A stretch of DNA of 64,000 nucleotides from JBOZRQ01 sp050789255. GTDB taxonomy: Bacteria; Bacillota; Sulfobacillia; Symbiobacteriales; Symbiobacteriaceae. Numbering within the stretch: the first letter of the stretch is position 1; each line of letters begins with the position of its first letter. The notes under the pieces are model-generated. The model saw only the letters and a program-made list of their open reading frames with translations. It was not told the DNA's origin and did no database searches. The position numbers and the translations under genes are program-made. Positions 36,345 to 44,721 of the stretch are shown one piece after another. The DNA lies in the NCBI GenBank assembly GCA_050789255.1, contig JBOZRQ010000020.1:62001-126000 (forward strand). The letters are read 5' to 3'.

Positions 36345-37337
36345 CTAGCTGATCGGGTAGGTGTGCTCTCGGGACAGGAGCAGTTGCCGCAGGTCGGGCC
36401 GCCAGCGGGCGCCGTACCGGAAGGCGCCCTCGATGCTGGAGGCGCTCTGGCCGTCGAGGACCCGCACCAGGTCCGCGATGGAGACGTAGGGCACGCCTTG
36501 GATCAGCTTGGCCTGGAGGGGCTCAGAGAGGGTGCCGTAGCCGAGGTCGATCGCGTAGCGGTCGGCGCCGAGGGACTGCGTCTTGGCGATCTCCTTGATG
36601 ACTGTGAGCGGGAGTTGAGAGTCAACGACAGGGTGCGAGAGGGCGATCTGCGTCGGAATGCCGCCCGTGTTGACCCACACGCTCACCGAGCCCGTGTCGG
36701 GCGCCGCCGTCGCAGGGGCGTGGGCGTAGCCGGTCACCACGGGGCCGCCGTCCTTCACCAGGGTGGTTTCGATGACGTCGAGACCGGCCTGGTAGAGGGC
36801 GCCGTCCTTTCGCTCGGCAGTTACCTGAAGGTTGAAGGAGAAGCGGCCGGGTCCATCCTCCCAGGACTTGATCAGCTTGACCCAGATGCGGGCGGGTGCG
36901 CCGTCCTGGGGCTTGAGCTTGGCCTCAAGTCCCGGGGCCAGGAAGGGGCCCTCCAACACCTGGGTGCCGTGGTACCAGTGGGCGGCGTTCAGCGCCACCT
37001 CCCAGGGGGAGCGCTGCATCAGCACGTCGCGGTAGGACTGGGGGAGGTCGGCCAGGGCGGGCGCCGGGACCTGGACCAGGTTCTTCAAGGTGGTTGAGCG
37101 AGGGGCCTCGGGGGCTGGCGCCGCGTCCGGCGCAGGGGGCGGGGGCGGCTCGGCGGCCACAGGGATCGGGGGGCTGACCTCGACCACCGGGGCGGGGGCT
37201 ACTTCCGGCGTGGGGGCTGGCGGGGCGGGCTCGACCACGGGTGCGGGCGCAGGCGAGACCTCTGGCGCCGGCAGGGCGCCCGGGCTGCAGGCGGTCAGGA
37301 CGGATGCCACTGCAATCAAGACGGCAAGGCGTTTCAT
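36345..37337 (-). CDS. Lipoprotein with proline/alanine-rich stalk, 330 aa
   Basis: Signal with lipobox VLTAC at residue 17. Residues 20-85 form a PAPAPVVEP-type stalk. The globular part (VPAPALADLPQSYRDVLMQRSPWEVALNAAHWYHG, FNLQVTAERKDG, VSVWVNTGGIPTQIALSHPVVDSQLPL) is not recognised. The end (YVSIADLVRVLDGQSASSIEGAFRYGARWRPDLRQLLL) is also unassigned. Anchored on the outer face of the membrane. Between the oxidase and the two-component genes, all read leftward. Confidence 0.7.
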   Translation of the reverse strand: MKRLAVLIAVASVLTACSPGALPAPEVSPAPAPVVEPAPPAPTPEVAPAPVVEVSPPIPVAAEPPPPPAPDAAPAPEAPRSTTLKNLVQVPAPALADLPQSYRDVLMQRSPWEVALNAAHWYHGTQVLEGPFLAPGLEAKLKPQDGAPARIWVKLIKSWEDGPGRFSFNLQVTAERKDGALYQAGLDVIETTLVKDGGPVVTGYAHAPATAAPDTGSVSVWVNTGGIPTQIALSHPVVDSQLPLTVIKEIAKTQSLGADRYAIDLGYGTLSEPLQAKLIQGVPYVSIADLVRVLDGQSASSIEGAFRYGARWRPDLRQLLLSREHTYPIS

Positions 37338-37458
37338 GGTGGTTGGTGTCCCTCATTTCTGCGTGATGGCGTTCTTGTGTCCCTATCATCACAAAAATGA
37401 AGGTCTTGTCCCATCGACTGATTGGATGATCATGCTCACCCGTCCGGTGGATCAGTCA

Positions 37459-38121
37459 CTACCGTAAGCTGAGCCATCCCCGGCGAATCGCTTCGGTCAC
37501 AGCCTCGGTGCGGTCGCTGACACCTAGCTTCGAGTAGATGTGCGCCAGGTGGGTCTTCACGGTGCTCTCCGCCACGTTCAGGCGAGAGGAGATCTCCTTG
37601 TTGGCCATCCCTTCGGCCAGGCAGCGGAGGACATCCATCTCCCGCTCGGAGAGCGGGCCTTCGATGGCGGGCGCCGCCATCCCGGTCTGGGGCGCTCCGG
37701 TGACATGCTCCACGACCCGGGCCGCAACGGAGGGGTGCAGCATCACCTGGCCGCTGTGCACCGCTGCGATTGCCTTGGCGATCTCATCGCGGGGCGCATC
37801 CTTCAACAGATAGCCCCGGGCGCCGGCCCGCAGCCCGGCCAGGATCATGTCATCCTGGTCGAAGGTGGTCAGCACCAGCACCCGGATCTGCGGCTGATCC
37901 CGGGCCAGGCGCTGGGTCGCCTCCACCCCGTCCATGATCGGCAGGCGCAGGTCCATCAGCACCACGTCGGGCCGCAGGCGTCCGGCCATCTCCACGGCCT
38001 GCTGACCGTTGGCCGCCTCGCCGACCACGGCCATCCCGGGGAGGCGCCCGAGCATGGCGGCCAGCCCCTCCCGCACCACCGGGTGATCATCGACCACCAG
38101 GACCTTGATCGCTTGGGCCAT
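37459..38121 (-). CDS. NarL/LuxR-type response regulator, 220 aa
   Basis: ATG 38121 (MAQAIKVLVVDDHPVVREGL) has GGAG nine bases upstream. Receiver: DD pair, phospho-acceptor in VVLMDLRLPIMDG, T/K positions LTTFD and LLKDA. The C-terminal LuxR HTH is LSEREMDVLRCLAEGMANKEISSRLNVAESTVKTHLAHIYSKLGVSDR. It pairs with the histidine kinase 5 bases away. Target genes unknown; the palindrome upstream of the kinase gene is a possible site. Confidence 0.96.
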   Translation of the reverse strand: MAQAIKVLVVDDHPVVREGLAAMLGRLPGMAVVGEAANGQQAVEMAGRLRPDVVLMDLRLPIMDGVEATQRLARDQPQIRVLVLTTFDQDDMILAGLRAGARGYLLKDAPRDEIAKAIAAVHSGQVMLHPSVAARVVEHVTGAPQTGMAAPAIEGPLSEREMDVLRCLAEGMANKEISSRLNVAESTVKTHLAHIYSKLGVSDRTEAVTEAIRRGWLSLR

Positions 38122-38126
38122 TCCGA

Positions 38127-39872
38127 TCATCTCCTTTGCTGAAGGGGCACCGTCGCCCGGACGACGGTCCCCCGACCGGGCGCCGACTCGACCTGCAGGC
38201 TGCCGCCGACGTGCTCCAGGCGCTCCTGCATCGCCCAGAGGCCGTAGCCACCTTCGGGGCGGGGACCGTCGTTGCTGGCAGGGTCGAAGCCACGGCCGTC
38301 GTCCTGAATCGCTAGGACCAGAGCGGTACCTTGTGTGCGAAGGCGGATCCAGCATGTAGAAGCGCCGCTGTGCCGCCGCACGTTGGCCAAGGCCTCCTGG
38401 CAGACCCGGTAGAGCGCATCCTCCGTCCCGGTCGGCAGGGCCGGCACCGGGGCCGCCGACACCTCGCAGGCAAAGCCATCCTGCCGCATGCCGGCGCCGA
38501 GCTGTTCGAGCGACCGGGGCAGGCCGCTCCCCTCCACCGCGCTGGGCCGCAGGTTCCAGACCGACCGGCGGGCCTCCTGCAGGCTCTCCCGGGCGAGCTG
38601 CCGGGCCCGCTCCAGATGCTTGCACGCCTGCGGGTCCGGGTCATCGCCAAGGCAGGCCTCGGCGGTCTCCAGGTGAACGACGATGCCGGTCAGGCCCTGA
38701 GCGATGGTGTCGTGGATCTCCCGGGCGAGCCGGTTGCGCTCCTCCACGGACGCCTCCCGGGCCAGCTGCTGGCTGCTCCGGAGCGCCAGGTAGCCGACCA
38801 GCGCCAGGGCGATCGGGAGCACCAGGGCGCCGCCGGTCAGGAAGAGCACCTCCAGCCGGCGGATTGCGGCCAGACCCGGCGCTGCCGCTGCCTCTACCGC
38901 ATCGGACGGGGCGACCAGCACCAGCACCCAGCCGGTGGAGGGCAGCGGGGCATAGGCGGCGAGGCGCCCGTCGTAGGTGATCAGGCCGGGTTCGGTCACC
39001 CCCTGGAGCTGGGCGGCCACCCCCTCCTGCTGCCCGCTGATCACCTGCCCGTTCTGGTCGAGCAGCAGGGCGTACTCGCCGGGCGCCGCCTGCACGCTGA
39101 GCACATCCTGCAGGACGCCGGTCAGGAGCATGTCCACCCCGGTAACAGCCCGGAAGGCGCCCGCCGTGTCGTAGACTGGCGCAGCAGCGGTGATCATCAA
39201 CTGACCGGTGATCGGGTCGCGGTAGGGCGCCGTCCAGACCGGCAACTGGTGCGGGTTGCGCTCGGGCGCCGCCGCCCGGAAGGGCTCCTCCCCGGTCGGG
39301 TCGTAGTCCGGCCCCACCGGCGAGCCGGGCTGCCCGAACTGCTGGTTCGGGTAGTTGCGCAGGATGCGGCTCGCCGAGATCACCCAGGTGCGCTCGGCGC
39401 TCCGGGTGGACTCCCCGATGGAGACCAGCAGGGGGTCGGCGAAGGAGAGCAGCCCGACCTCCTCCCAGACCGGCGGGGTCATGACCGTCTGGCGGGAGAC
39501 GAAGACGCCGACCGGGGTCTCCTGCCGGTTGACCCGGTGGCCCTCGGGGGTCTCCAGCAGATCCGAGCCGCCCCGTAGATAGCCCGGCGCCGGCCGGTGC
39601 TCGGGGAAGTCATAGTACCACTTGACGTACCGGCCCAGGGAGACGGCCTGGCTGAGCACGCCCTGGAAGACGGCATCCTCGGCCCGCGCCCGCTCCTGGA
39701 CGCGGGTGGTGAGGCGCCGCCGCAGCTCCTGGTCGATCGCCTGGCGGGTCTGCGTGCGGGCCATGCCGGACAGGCCCAGCACCGCCGTCACCCCGAGGCC
39801 GCCGAGCAGCAGAAAAGGAAGCAGGACGGCGGCGGTCAGTGGCAACAGCCCTTTGCTGCGCAACTCCAGCAT
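38127..39872 (-). CDS. Sensor histidine kinase with extracellular dCache-like domain, 581 aa
   Basis: ATG 39872 (MLELRSKGLLPLTAAVLLPF), GGGGGAG upstream. TM1 at about 10-35. The extracellular part (40-335) has the double-Cache layout with RYVKWYYDFPEHRP, WVISASRILRNYPN and PVYDTAGAFRAVTGVDMLL. TM2 is LEVLFLTGGALVLPIALALVGYLAL. HisKA_3 has the phospho-His in RNRLAREIHDTIAQGLTG; the HATPase has EALANVRRHS and DDGRGFD. Sensed ligand unknown; Cache domains bind small organic acids or amines. Confidence 0.95.
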   Translation of the reverse strand: MLELRSKGLLPLTAAVLLPFLLLGGLGVTAVLGLSGMARTQTRQAIDQELRRRLTTRVQERARAEDAVFQGVLSQAVSLGRYVKWYYDFPEHRPAPGYLRGGSDLLETPEGHRVNRQETPVGVFVSRQTVMTPPVWEEVGLLSFADPLLVSIGESTRSAERTWVISASRILRNYPNQQFGQPGSPVGPDYDPTGEEPFRAAAPERNPHQLPVWTAPYRDPITGQLMITAAAPVYDTAGAFRAVTGVDMLLTGVLQDVLSVQAAPGEYALLLDQNGQVISGQQEGVAAQLQGVTEPGLITYDGRLAAYAPLPSTGWVLVLVAPSDAVEAAAAPGLAAIRRLEVLFLTGGALVLPIALALVGYLALRSSQQLAREASVEERNRLAREIHDTIAQGLTGIVVHLETAEACLGDDPDPQACKHLERARQLARESLQEARRSVWNLRPSAVEGSGLPRSLEQLGAGMRQDGFACEVSAAPVPALPTGTEDALYRVCQEALANVRRHSGASTCWIRLRTQGTALVLAIQDDGRGFDPASNDGPRPEGGYGLWAMQERLEHVGGSLQVESAPGRGTVVRATVPLQQRR

Positions 39873-39912
39873 GATCCGACTCCCCCTTGAACGTTTAGTC
39901 TGCCCCAACTAC

Positions 39913-39931
39913 CGGATGATGCGATCATCCG
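39913..39931. promoter_or_regulatory. Palindrome CGGATGAT-GCG-ATCATCCG in divergent spacer
   Basis: Perfect 8-bp arms between the start of the kinase gene (39872) and the SLH gene (40003). A second dyad, GTGCGA-N15-TCGCAC (39960-39986), lies closer to the SLH gene. Both could bind the LuxR-type regulator of this operon or another repressor; evidence is symmetry and position only. Confidence 0.5.
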
Positions 39932-40002
39932 ACTGGCTGATACCCAAACCTGTCACCACGTGCGACCATACAGATAAGATTCGCACGAACGGAGGATTAT
40001 CT

Positions 40003-41661
40003 GTGAAAAAACTGCTGCCTGCGCTGCTGATCTCCGCCACACTGCTCTCAACCGCCGCTCCCCACGCCATCGCCGGGGGGCAGGCGCCCAGCCTGTCCGA
40101 CATTGCCGGGCACTGGGCCGAACCCGAGATCCAGGTCGCCGTGAAGGCCGGCTGGGTGAATGGTTATCCCGACGGCACCTTCCGCCCCGAGGGGCTGGTG
40201 ACCCGGGCCGAGTTTTTGAAGATGGTGACCGCGCTGCGTGGCGGCGGTCCCGTTGAGATCTCCGACCAGCGCCTCGCCGCCTTCTATCCGCTGAGCAGCG
40301 AGCCGGAGCACTGGGCGGTGCAGAGCGGGGCGGTCAAGGGCGCCCTGGCCGGCGGGCTGATCGACCCGGCGGACTATCAGCTCAGCTACACCTCCACCGG
40401 GGGTGTCACCAATTGGGTGCCGGGGCTCGATCATCCGCTTACCCGGCGGGAGGCGGCAATGGTGTTGGTCCGGGCGCTGGGGCGCAAGTACGAGGCGGAG
40501 GCATCCTACCTCTACCCGGACGTGGCGGCGCCCAGGCTGACCTTTGCGGATGGCGCGTCCATCGCCCCTTGGCTAAAGGGCTGGGTCTTTGAGGCAGCCA
40601 GCAGCGGCATCGTGCGAGGGTACCCGGACGGGGGCTTCTATCCCGAGTTGCGGATCAAGCGGTCTGAGGCGGTGGTGATGCTGTCACGGCTGAATACTGC
40701 CAGCGCGGCTCAGACCAGCCTGTTGTCCCAGCTTCGCCCGGCCCAGGCGGACTCCACGGAGGACCTGCTCCGTCGCGATCCACGGCGCCTCTACCTGTAT
40801 GGTGACATCGTGCTCCCGAACGGGCCGTCCGTCGTGGCCATGGCCTCCGCCTGGAACCGGCTCCCCAGGGCCGAGCAGGAGCGGATCACCCGGGAGCACG
40901 CCCTGGCCCTCTGGCAGGAGGTGCAGCGCCGGGATCTCGGCGACCTGATGCCGACCGTCTGGGTGAGCATCCGCACGCAGGGCCCGAACAGCAGCCCGGT
41001 CGCCCACGGCTCGTACGACGGCACGACGTTCAAGTATGAAGGCCCGACCTTTACCCCGAACCCGCTCCTGGTGGACCCAGCCCTGGAGGAATCGCTGGCC
41101 TCCAGCCTGACCCTCTCCACGGCCACCCTGAACGAGCAGATCGCCTCCCACAAGGAGTTCATTGCCCGGGAGCTGCCGGCGTACCGGGAGCTGATCTCGG
41201 GGGTGGAGCGCACGGCGGTCTACTCGTTCCCCTACCAGTACCTCGGCGACTGGTTCACCCTCAGCCCGGCAGCGGTGACGAGCTGGGTGGAGACCAAGGC
41301 CCGGGCCTACTGGCAGGAGATGAAGCCCGAGGTGGAGGCGCTCGGCGGTACCCTCGGGACCGTGCGGGTGCAGGTGGCGCCCGCTGATACCGCCGGCCGG
41401 GCCGGGGCCTACGAGGGCCTCGACATCGGCGCCACGTTGGCGAAGAACCCGGTGATCGACGTCACCTTTGACGGCAGCGCCGTGACCGTGACCCGCCGCC
41501 CGACGTCTCTAAAGAGCTGGGCTGACAGCGTGGAGCCCCGTTACGTGATGATGCCCTGCGGTGAGGGCCTGAGCTGCCCGGACGTCCGTCCGGCGGCGCC
41601 GGTGGCCCGCAAGGTGATCGAGACGTTCGTCTACACGCTGGGCGGCAAGACGGGCAACTAG
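40003..41661 (+). CDS. S-layer-homology (SLH) domain surface protein, 552 aa
   Basis: GTG 40003 with GGAGGATTATCT before it; the long open frame to the left is not coding. Signal KKLLPALLISATLLSTAAPHAIAG, then three SLH motifs: LSDIAGHWAEPEIQVAVKAG...VNGYPDGTFRPEGLVTRAEF, a degenerate second one, and SIAPWLKGWVFEAASSGIVRGYPDGGFYPE. The C-terminal 330 residues (RDPRRLYLYGDIVLPNGPSVVAMASAWN, YSFPYQYLGDWFTLSPAAVTSW) are unassigned. SLH domains bind pyruvylated cell-wall polymers, so it is anchored on the cell surface. Confidence 0.9.
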   Translation: MKKLLPALLISATLLSTAAPHAIAGGQAPSLSDIAGHWAEPEIQVAVKAGWVNGYPDGTFRPEGLVTRAEFLKMVTALRGGGPVEISDQRLAAFYPLSSEPEHWAVQSGAVKGALAGGLIDPADYQLSYTSTGGVTNWVPGLDHPLTRREAAMVLVRALGRKYEAEASYLYPDVAAPRLTFADGASIAPWLKGWVFEAASSGIVRGYPDGGFYPELRIKRSEAVVMLSRLNTASAAQTSLLSQLRPAQADSTEDLLRRDPRRLYLYGDIVLPNGPSVVAMASAWNRLPRAEQERITREHALALWQEVQRRDLGDLMPTVWVSIRTQGPNSSPVAHGSYDGTTFKYEGPTFTPNPLLVDPALEESLASSLTLSTATLNEQIASHKEFIARELPAYRELISGVERTAVYSFPYQYLGDWFTLSPAAVTSWVETKARAYWQEMKPEVEALGGTLGTVRVQVAPADTAGRAGAYEGLDIGATLAKNPVIDVTFDGSAVTVTRRPTSLKSWADSVEPRYVMMPCGEGLSCPDVRPAAPVARKVIETFVYTLGGKTGN

Positions 41662-41674
41662 TGGAGGGACTCTG

Positions 41675-42166
41675 TTGGCAGCTGCGATCGAGGTAATGCG
41701 CGCAGGCCCCGAGCATCTGGATGATGTGATGCGGATCCTGACCGAGGTCAACACATGGCTAATCGCCAAGGGCATCACCGGGCAGTGGCCGCCGGTGATC
41801 CCCCGGGACTTTATCGCTGGATCGCTGGAGCGGGATGAGGTCTACCTGGTCCGCCAGGGGGAAGCAGTGCTGGCCACCTGCACCTTGCAATGGTCGGACT
41901 CGGGCATCTGGGGCGATGCGGCGCCCGATGCGGTCTACGTGCACCGGCTGGCGGTGAGCCGTGAGCACGGCGGGAAGGGCCTGGGGCAGTTGATGCTGGA
42001 CTGGGCGGCGACCCGGGCCAGGGCCGAGGGGAAGGCCTTCGTTCGCCTGGACTGCTGGGCGGAAAACCCATACCTGGTCGAGTACTACCCGCAGATGGGC
42101 TTCCGCCAGGTGGGCGAGGTGAGCGTGGGCGCCTGGCGGGGCTGTCTCTTCGAGAAGGCGGTATAG
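41675..42166 (+). CDS. GNAT-family acetyltransferase, 163 aa
   Basis: TTG 41675 with GTGGAGGGACTCTG upstream, 13 bases after the SLH gene. The fold markers are IEVMRAGPEHLDDVMRILTEV (first helix), VYVHRLAVSREHGGKGLGQLML (acetyl-CoA loop R/Q-x2-G-x-G/A) and AFVRLDCWAENPYLVEYYPQMGFRQVG. Acetylates an amine on a small molecule or protein; substrate unknown. Ends in a strong terminator. Confidence 0.93.
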   Translation: MAAAIEVMRAGPEHLDDVMRILTEVNTWLIAKGITGQWPPVIPRDFIAGSLERDEVYLVRQGEAVLATCTLQWSDSGIWGDAAPDAVYVHRLAVSREHGGKGLGQLMLDWAATRARAEGKAFVRLDCWAENPYLVEYYPQMGFRQVGEVSVGAWRGCLFEKAV

Positions 42167-42171
42167 GCATG

Positions 42172-42210
42172 TCAAAGGCCCTCTGACCTGGTTGGTCGGA
42201 GGGCCTTTGA
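42172..42210. terminator. Convergent terminator between acetyltransferase and creatininase-family genes
   Basis: TCAAAGGCCCTCTGACC (172-188) and GGTCGGAGGGCCTTTGA (194-210) pair with one mismatch. It serves both converging genes; the loop is 5 bases. Confidence 0.85.
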
Positions 42211-42215
42211 ACTGG

Positions 42216-42923
42216 TTATTCCGGTCCCCAGCCACCGGTCAGCAGCGCCCGGGTCTCTTCGACCGCCACCTGCCAGATGGCAAGCATCTCTGCGTCGGGA
42301 CGCTGGTAGTGGCCGCCGTAGTTGCCGTCGCCGAGGTAGTGACGGACCTCGGTGGGCGCCATCAGGCGCAGGGCGTTCAGGTCGGCCATGGGCTTGCGCT
42401 CGGGCGGGACGGGCGCCCCGGCCAGGCGGGTCCAGGGGAAGTTCTCCATCCAGGAGGCGTGGCTGGCGACCGGGTCGGTCTCCATCACCTTGGCCCAGGT
42501 CTGCGGGGCGTTCCACCAATTGTGGAACTTGACCCGGCAGCCCGGGTGGTCCGCCATCCACTCGCCGACGGCGCCCTGGGCCGGGGCGTTGCCGCCGTGG
42601 CCGTTGACGATCAGGATTCGCCGGAAGCCCTGCTCGGCCAGGCCGTCCAAGATCTCACGGACGACGCGCAGGTAGGTGTCGACCCGCAGGGTGATGCTGC
42701 CCGGGTAGGCCCGGAAGTATGGGGTAATGCCGTAGGCGAGCACCGGGAAGACCGGCACGCCCAGGGGCTCGGCGGCCTCCACCGAGACCCGCTCGGCGAG
42801 GATGGAGTCGACGCTCAGGCTCAGGTAGGCGTGCTGCTCCGTGCTGCCCAGCGGCAGTACCGCCCGGTCATCGTGCTTCAGGTACTCCTCCACCTGGGAC
42901 CAGTTCAGGTCGTGAATGCGCAT
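42216..42923 (-). CDS. Creatininase-family amidohydrolase, 235 aa
   Basis: ATG 42923 (MRIHDLNWSQVEEYLK) with GGAGGTTGATACGGCC upstream. The family signature is AVLPLGSTEQHAYLSLSVDSILAE (metal E and D) and ILIVNGHGGNAPAQG (NGHGGN). The metal-binding residue set E, H, D is present. Members cleave cyclic amides such as creatinine or act on formamidopyrimidine cofactor precursors; substrate here unknown. Complete length. Confidence 0.93.
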   Translation of the reverse strand: MRIHDLNWSQVEEYLKHDDRAVLPLGSTEQHAYLSLSVDSILAERVSVEAAEPLGVPVFPVLAYGITPYFRAYPGSITLRVDTYLRVVREILDGLAEQGFRRILIVNGHGGNAPAQGAVGEWMADHPGCRVKFHNWWNAPQTWAKVMETDPVASHASWMENFPWTRLAGAPVPPERKPMADLNALRLMAPTEVRHYLGDGNYGGHYQRPDAEMLAIWQVAVEETRALLTGGWGPE

Positions 42924-42960
42924 GGCCGTATCAACCTCCGCCTGCAGTGTTCCCTTCCAT

Positions 42961-42983
42961 GGGCGCCACACGCAGTGGCGCCC
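42961..42983. terminator. GGCGCC hairpin between VirB6-like and creatininase genes
   Basis: GGGCGCCA (961-968) and TGGCGCCC (976-983), perfect 8-bp stem and 7-base loop, 14 bases after the VirB6-like gene's stop. No T tract on the minus strand, so its strength is uncertain. Confidence 0.5.
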
Positions 42984-42996
42984 CTGGGGCTCGCAT

Positions 42997-44721
42997 CTAT
43001 CCCTTTGGCCGCTGCGGCGGGATCTGGCGGAAGTCGCCGACCCGTTTGGCGGCCGCCTTTGCCGCCCCGCTTGAGGCGCCGGATGCGGCCACGGGCGCCG
43101 GCTCCTCCCAGTCCCGCCGGGCCGCTTCGGTGGCGGACTCCCGGAGCTGGGCGACGCTCTGCACCGCCAGGCGCTCCCGCAGGTGCACCATCTCGGTGAT
43201 GAAGAGCTGCCGACCCGGTGCGTCAGGTGGAGCGTACGGTTCCCGTTCGCCCCGGACCTGCTGCTGCATTTCGGGCATCTGATGCTGCACCTCGTGCTCC
43301 ACGTGGGCCGGGGGCTGCTGGACGGCGGAGAAAAGCGGGACCAGCTCTGTTACCGTAACGCCGGCCCCGGTGCCCGCGACGGCCACCGGCGCCCCGGCAG
43401 GGCGCCGCCCCAGGAGCCCCCGGAGCTGGTCGGCCAGGCGGCCGGTCTCCCGGTCGGGCCGTTCGACCCAGGTACGCACAGGCACGAGCCAGGCGTAGCG
43501 GTACTTATAGCCCAGGATCCCCAGAGCGGTGATCAGCAGGGCCTGGAAGGCCCAGCCCAGGCTGCTCAGGGACCCAACCTGAGCCACCAGCACCAGCATC
43601 ACCGAGAAGGTCGCCGTCAGGACGGCCTGCCCCACCAGGGCGGTCAGCGCCCAGGAGAAGATCCGGCCCAGCACCCGGATGCTGCGGCCGGGCATCCAAA
43701 GGGCGATCAGCAGCCAGACGGGCGCCAGCGCCAGCAGGAAGAGCAGGGCAAGCTGGGCGACCAGGATGCCGCCCGCCAGCCCGAACACCACCGCGGCGTA
43801 GGCGGCGCCGAGCACGAAGGTGCCTGCAGCCAGGACCAGCCGCCAGGGCAGGTTCAGGATCGGCAGGCCGGCGTTATCGTCCCAGGCTGGGCACATCATG
43901 TTGTACTGCCCCGGGCCGCACAGGGTCGTCACCCGGGTGGCTTCCCCATCCATGGCCAGAAATGCGCTGCCGCTCGGTTGGTTCCGGTCGAGCAAGTGCT
44001 TGAACTCCACCTGATCGAAGACGGCGTCGGACCCAAAGAAGGCCGTGCCCCACGGCTGATAGACCAGGGAGCGCCAGGCCTGATCCTGCGCCCGAACCAG
44101 CAGGGGATTCGCGTTTGCGGGCGTCGCCGCCTCACTGATGCCGGCGTACAACTGCACCGACATCTGCCGGGAGAGCTCCACCGTGGCCTTCACCGTGGTC
44201 GGCCCTTCGGCCGTAATGGCAGCCAGAGCGATCAGGACCAGTGCGGTACCACCGATCGTCCCCCATGCCTGGGGCGCCCGCCCTCGCATGTAGAGCAGCA
44301 CGGCCCAGAGGGCGCCGAGCCCCAGCCCGGCCAGCGCCAGGACGGCGCCGTCGTTCTCCCAGAGCGCCGTGGTCAGGCTCTGCATCGCCTTGCCCGCCTG
44401 GTCGGCGAAGCTGTCGTAAAGGTTCTGCTGCAAGGCGTACTCGGACACCCGGATCGCCATTTTCACCAGCCACGCCTTGGCTACCATGGTGGCGTTGATG
44501 ACGGTGTAGGTCAGGTTGTTTTCCATGGACATGTTCGTCCCACGAAGCTGGTATGCCCTGAACGAGTACCGATCGTAGATCGGGTCCCCCGCCGGGGGCG
44601 CCGGCGCGCCAACCGGCCGCGGCGGCACCATGGGCGCATCGTTGTACACCTGTGCCAACACCGGCGTGGCGGTGGCAAGCAGGAGCACCATCAATAGCAG
44701 GGCGCCGAGCAGCCGCTTCAT
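42997..44721 (-). CDS. VirB6/TrbL-like (TcpH-type) conjugation channel protein, 574 aa
   Basis: Signal MKRLLGALLLMVLLLATATPVLA, then an outside loop (AQVYNDAPMVPPRP...NLTYTVINATMVAKAWLVKMAIRVSEYALQQNLYDSF). Membrane spans are at about 130, 155, 275-345 (three, VLAAGTFVLGAAYAAVVFGLAGGILVAQLALLFLLALAPVWLLIAL) and 370-420. A long cytoplasmic tail ends RVGDFRQIPPQRPKG. The outline is that of polytopic VirB6/TrbL/TcpH proteins of Gram-positive conjugative elements. The stop of the upstream ATPase gene overlaps its start. Forms the inner-membrane channel with the ATPase. Confidence 0.8.
   Translation of the reverse strand: MKRLLGALLLMVLLLATATPVLAQVYNDAPMVPPRPVGAPAPPAGDPIYDRYSFRAYQLRGTNMSMENNLTYTVINATMVAKAWLVKMAIRVSEYALQQNLYDSFADQAGKAMQSLTTALWENDGAVLALAGLGLGALWAVLLYMRGRAPQAWGTIGGTALVLIALAAITAEGPTTVKATVELSRQMSVQLYAGISEAATPANANPLLVRAQDQAWRSLVYQPWGTAFFGSDAVFDQVEFKHLLDRNQPSGSAFLAMDGEATRVTTLCGPGQYNMMCPAWDDNAGLPILNLPWRLVLAAGTFVLGAAYAAVVFGLAGGILVAQLALLFLLALAPVWLLIALWMPGRSIRVLGRIFSWALTALVGQAVLTATFSVMLVLVAQVGSLSSLGWAFQALLITALGILGYKYRYAWLVPVRTWVERPDRETGRLADQLRGLLGRRPAGAPVAVAGTGAGVTVTELVPLFSAVQQPPAHVEHEVQHQMPEMQQQVRGEREPYAPPDAPGRQLFITEMVHLRERLAVQSVAQLRESATEAARRDWEEPAPVAASGASSGAAKAAAKRVGDFRQIPPQRPKG

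Noticed and set aside
39622..40002. Upstream extension of the SLH protein frame
   Set aside because: It overlaps the kinase gene and lacks a ribosome site. The signal peptide begins at GTG 40003 with GGAGG.
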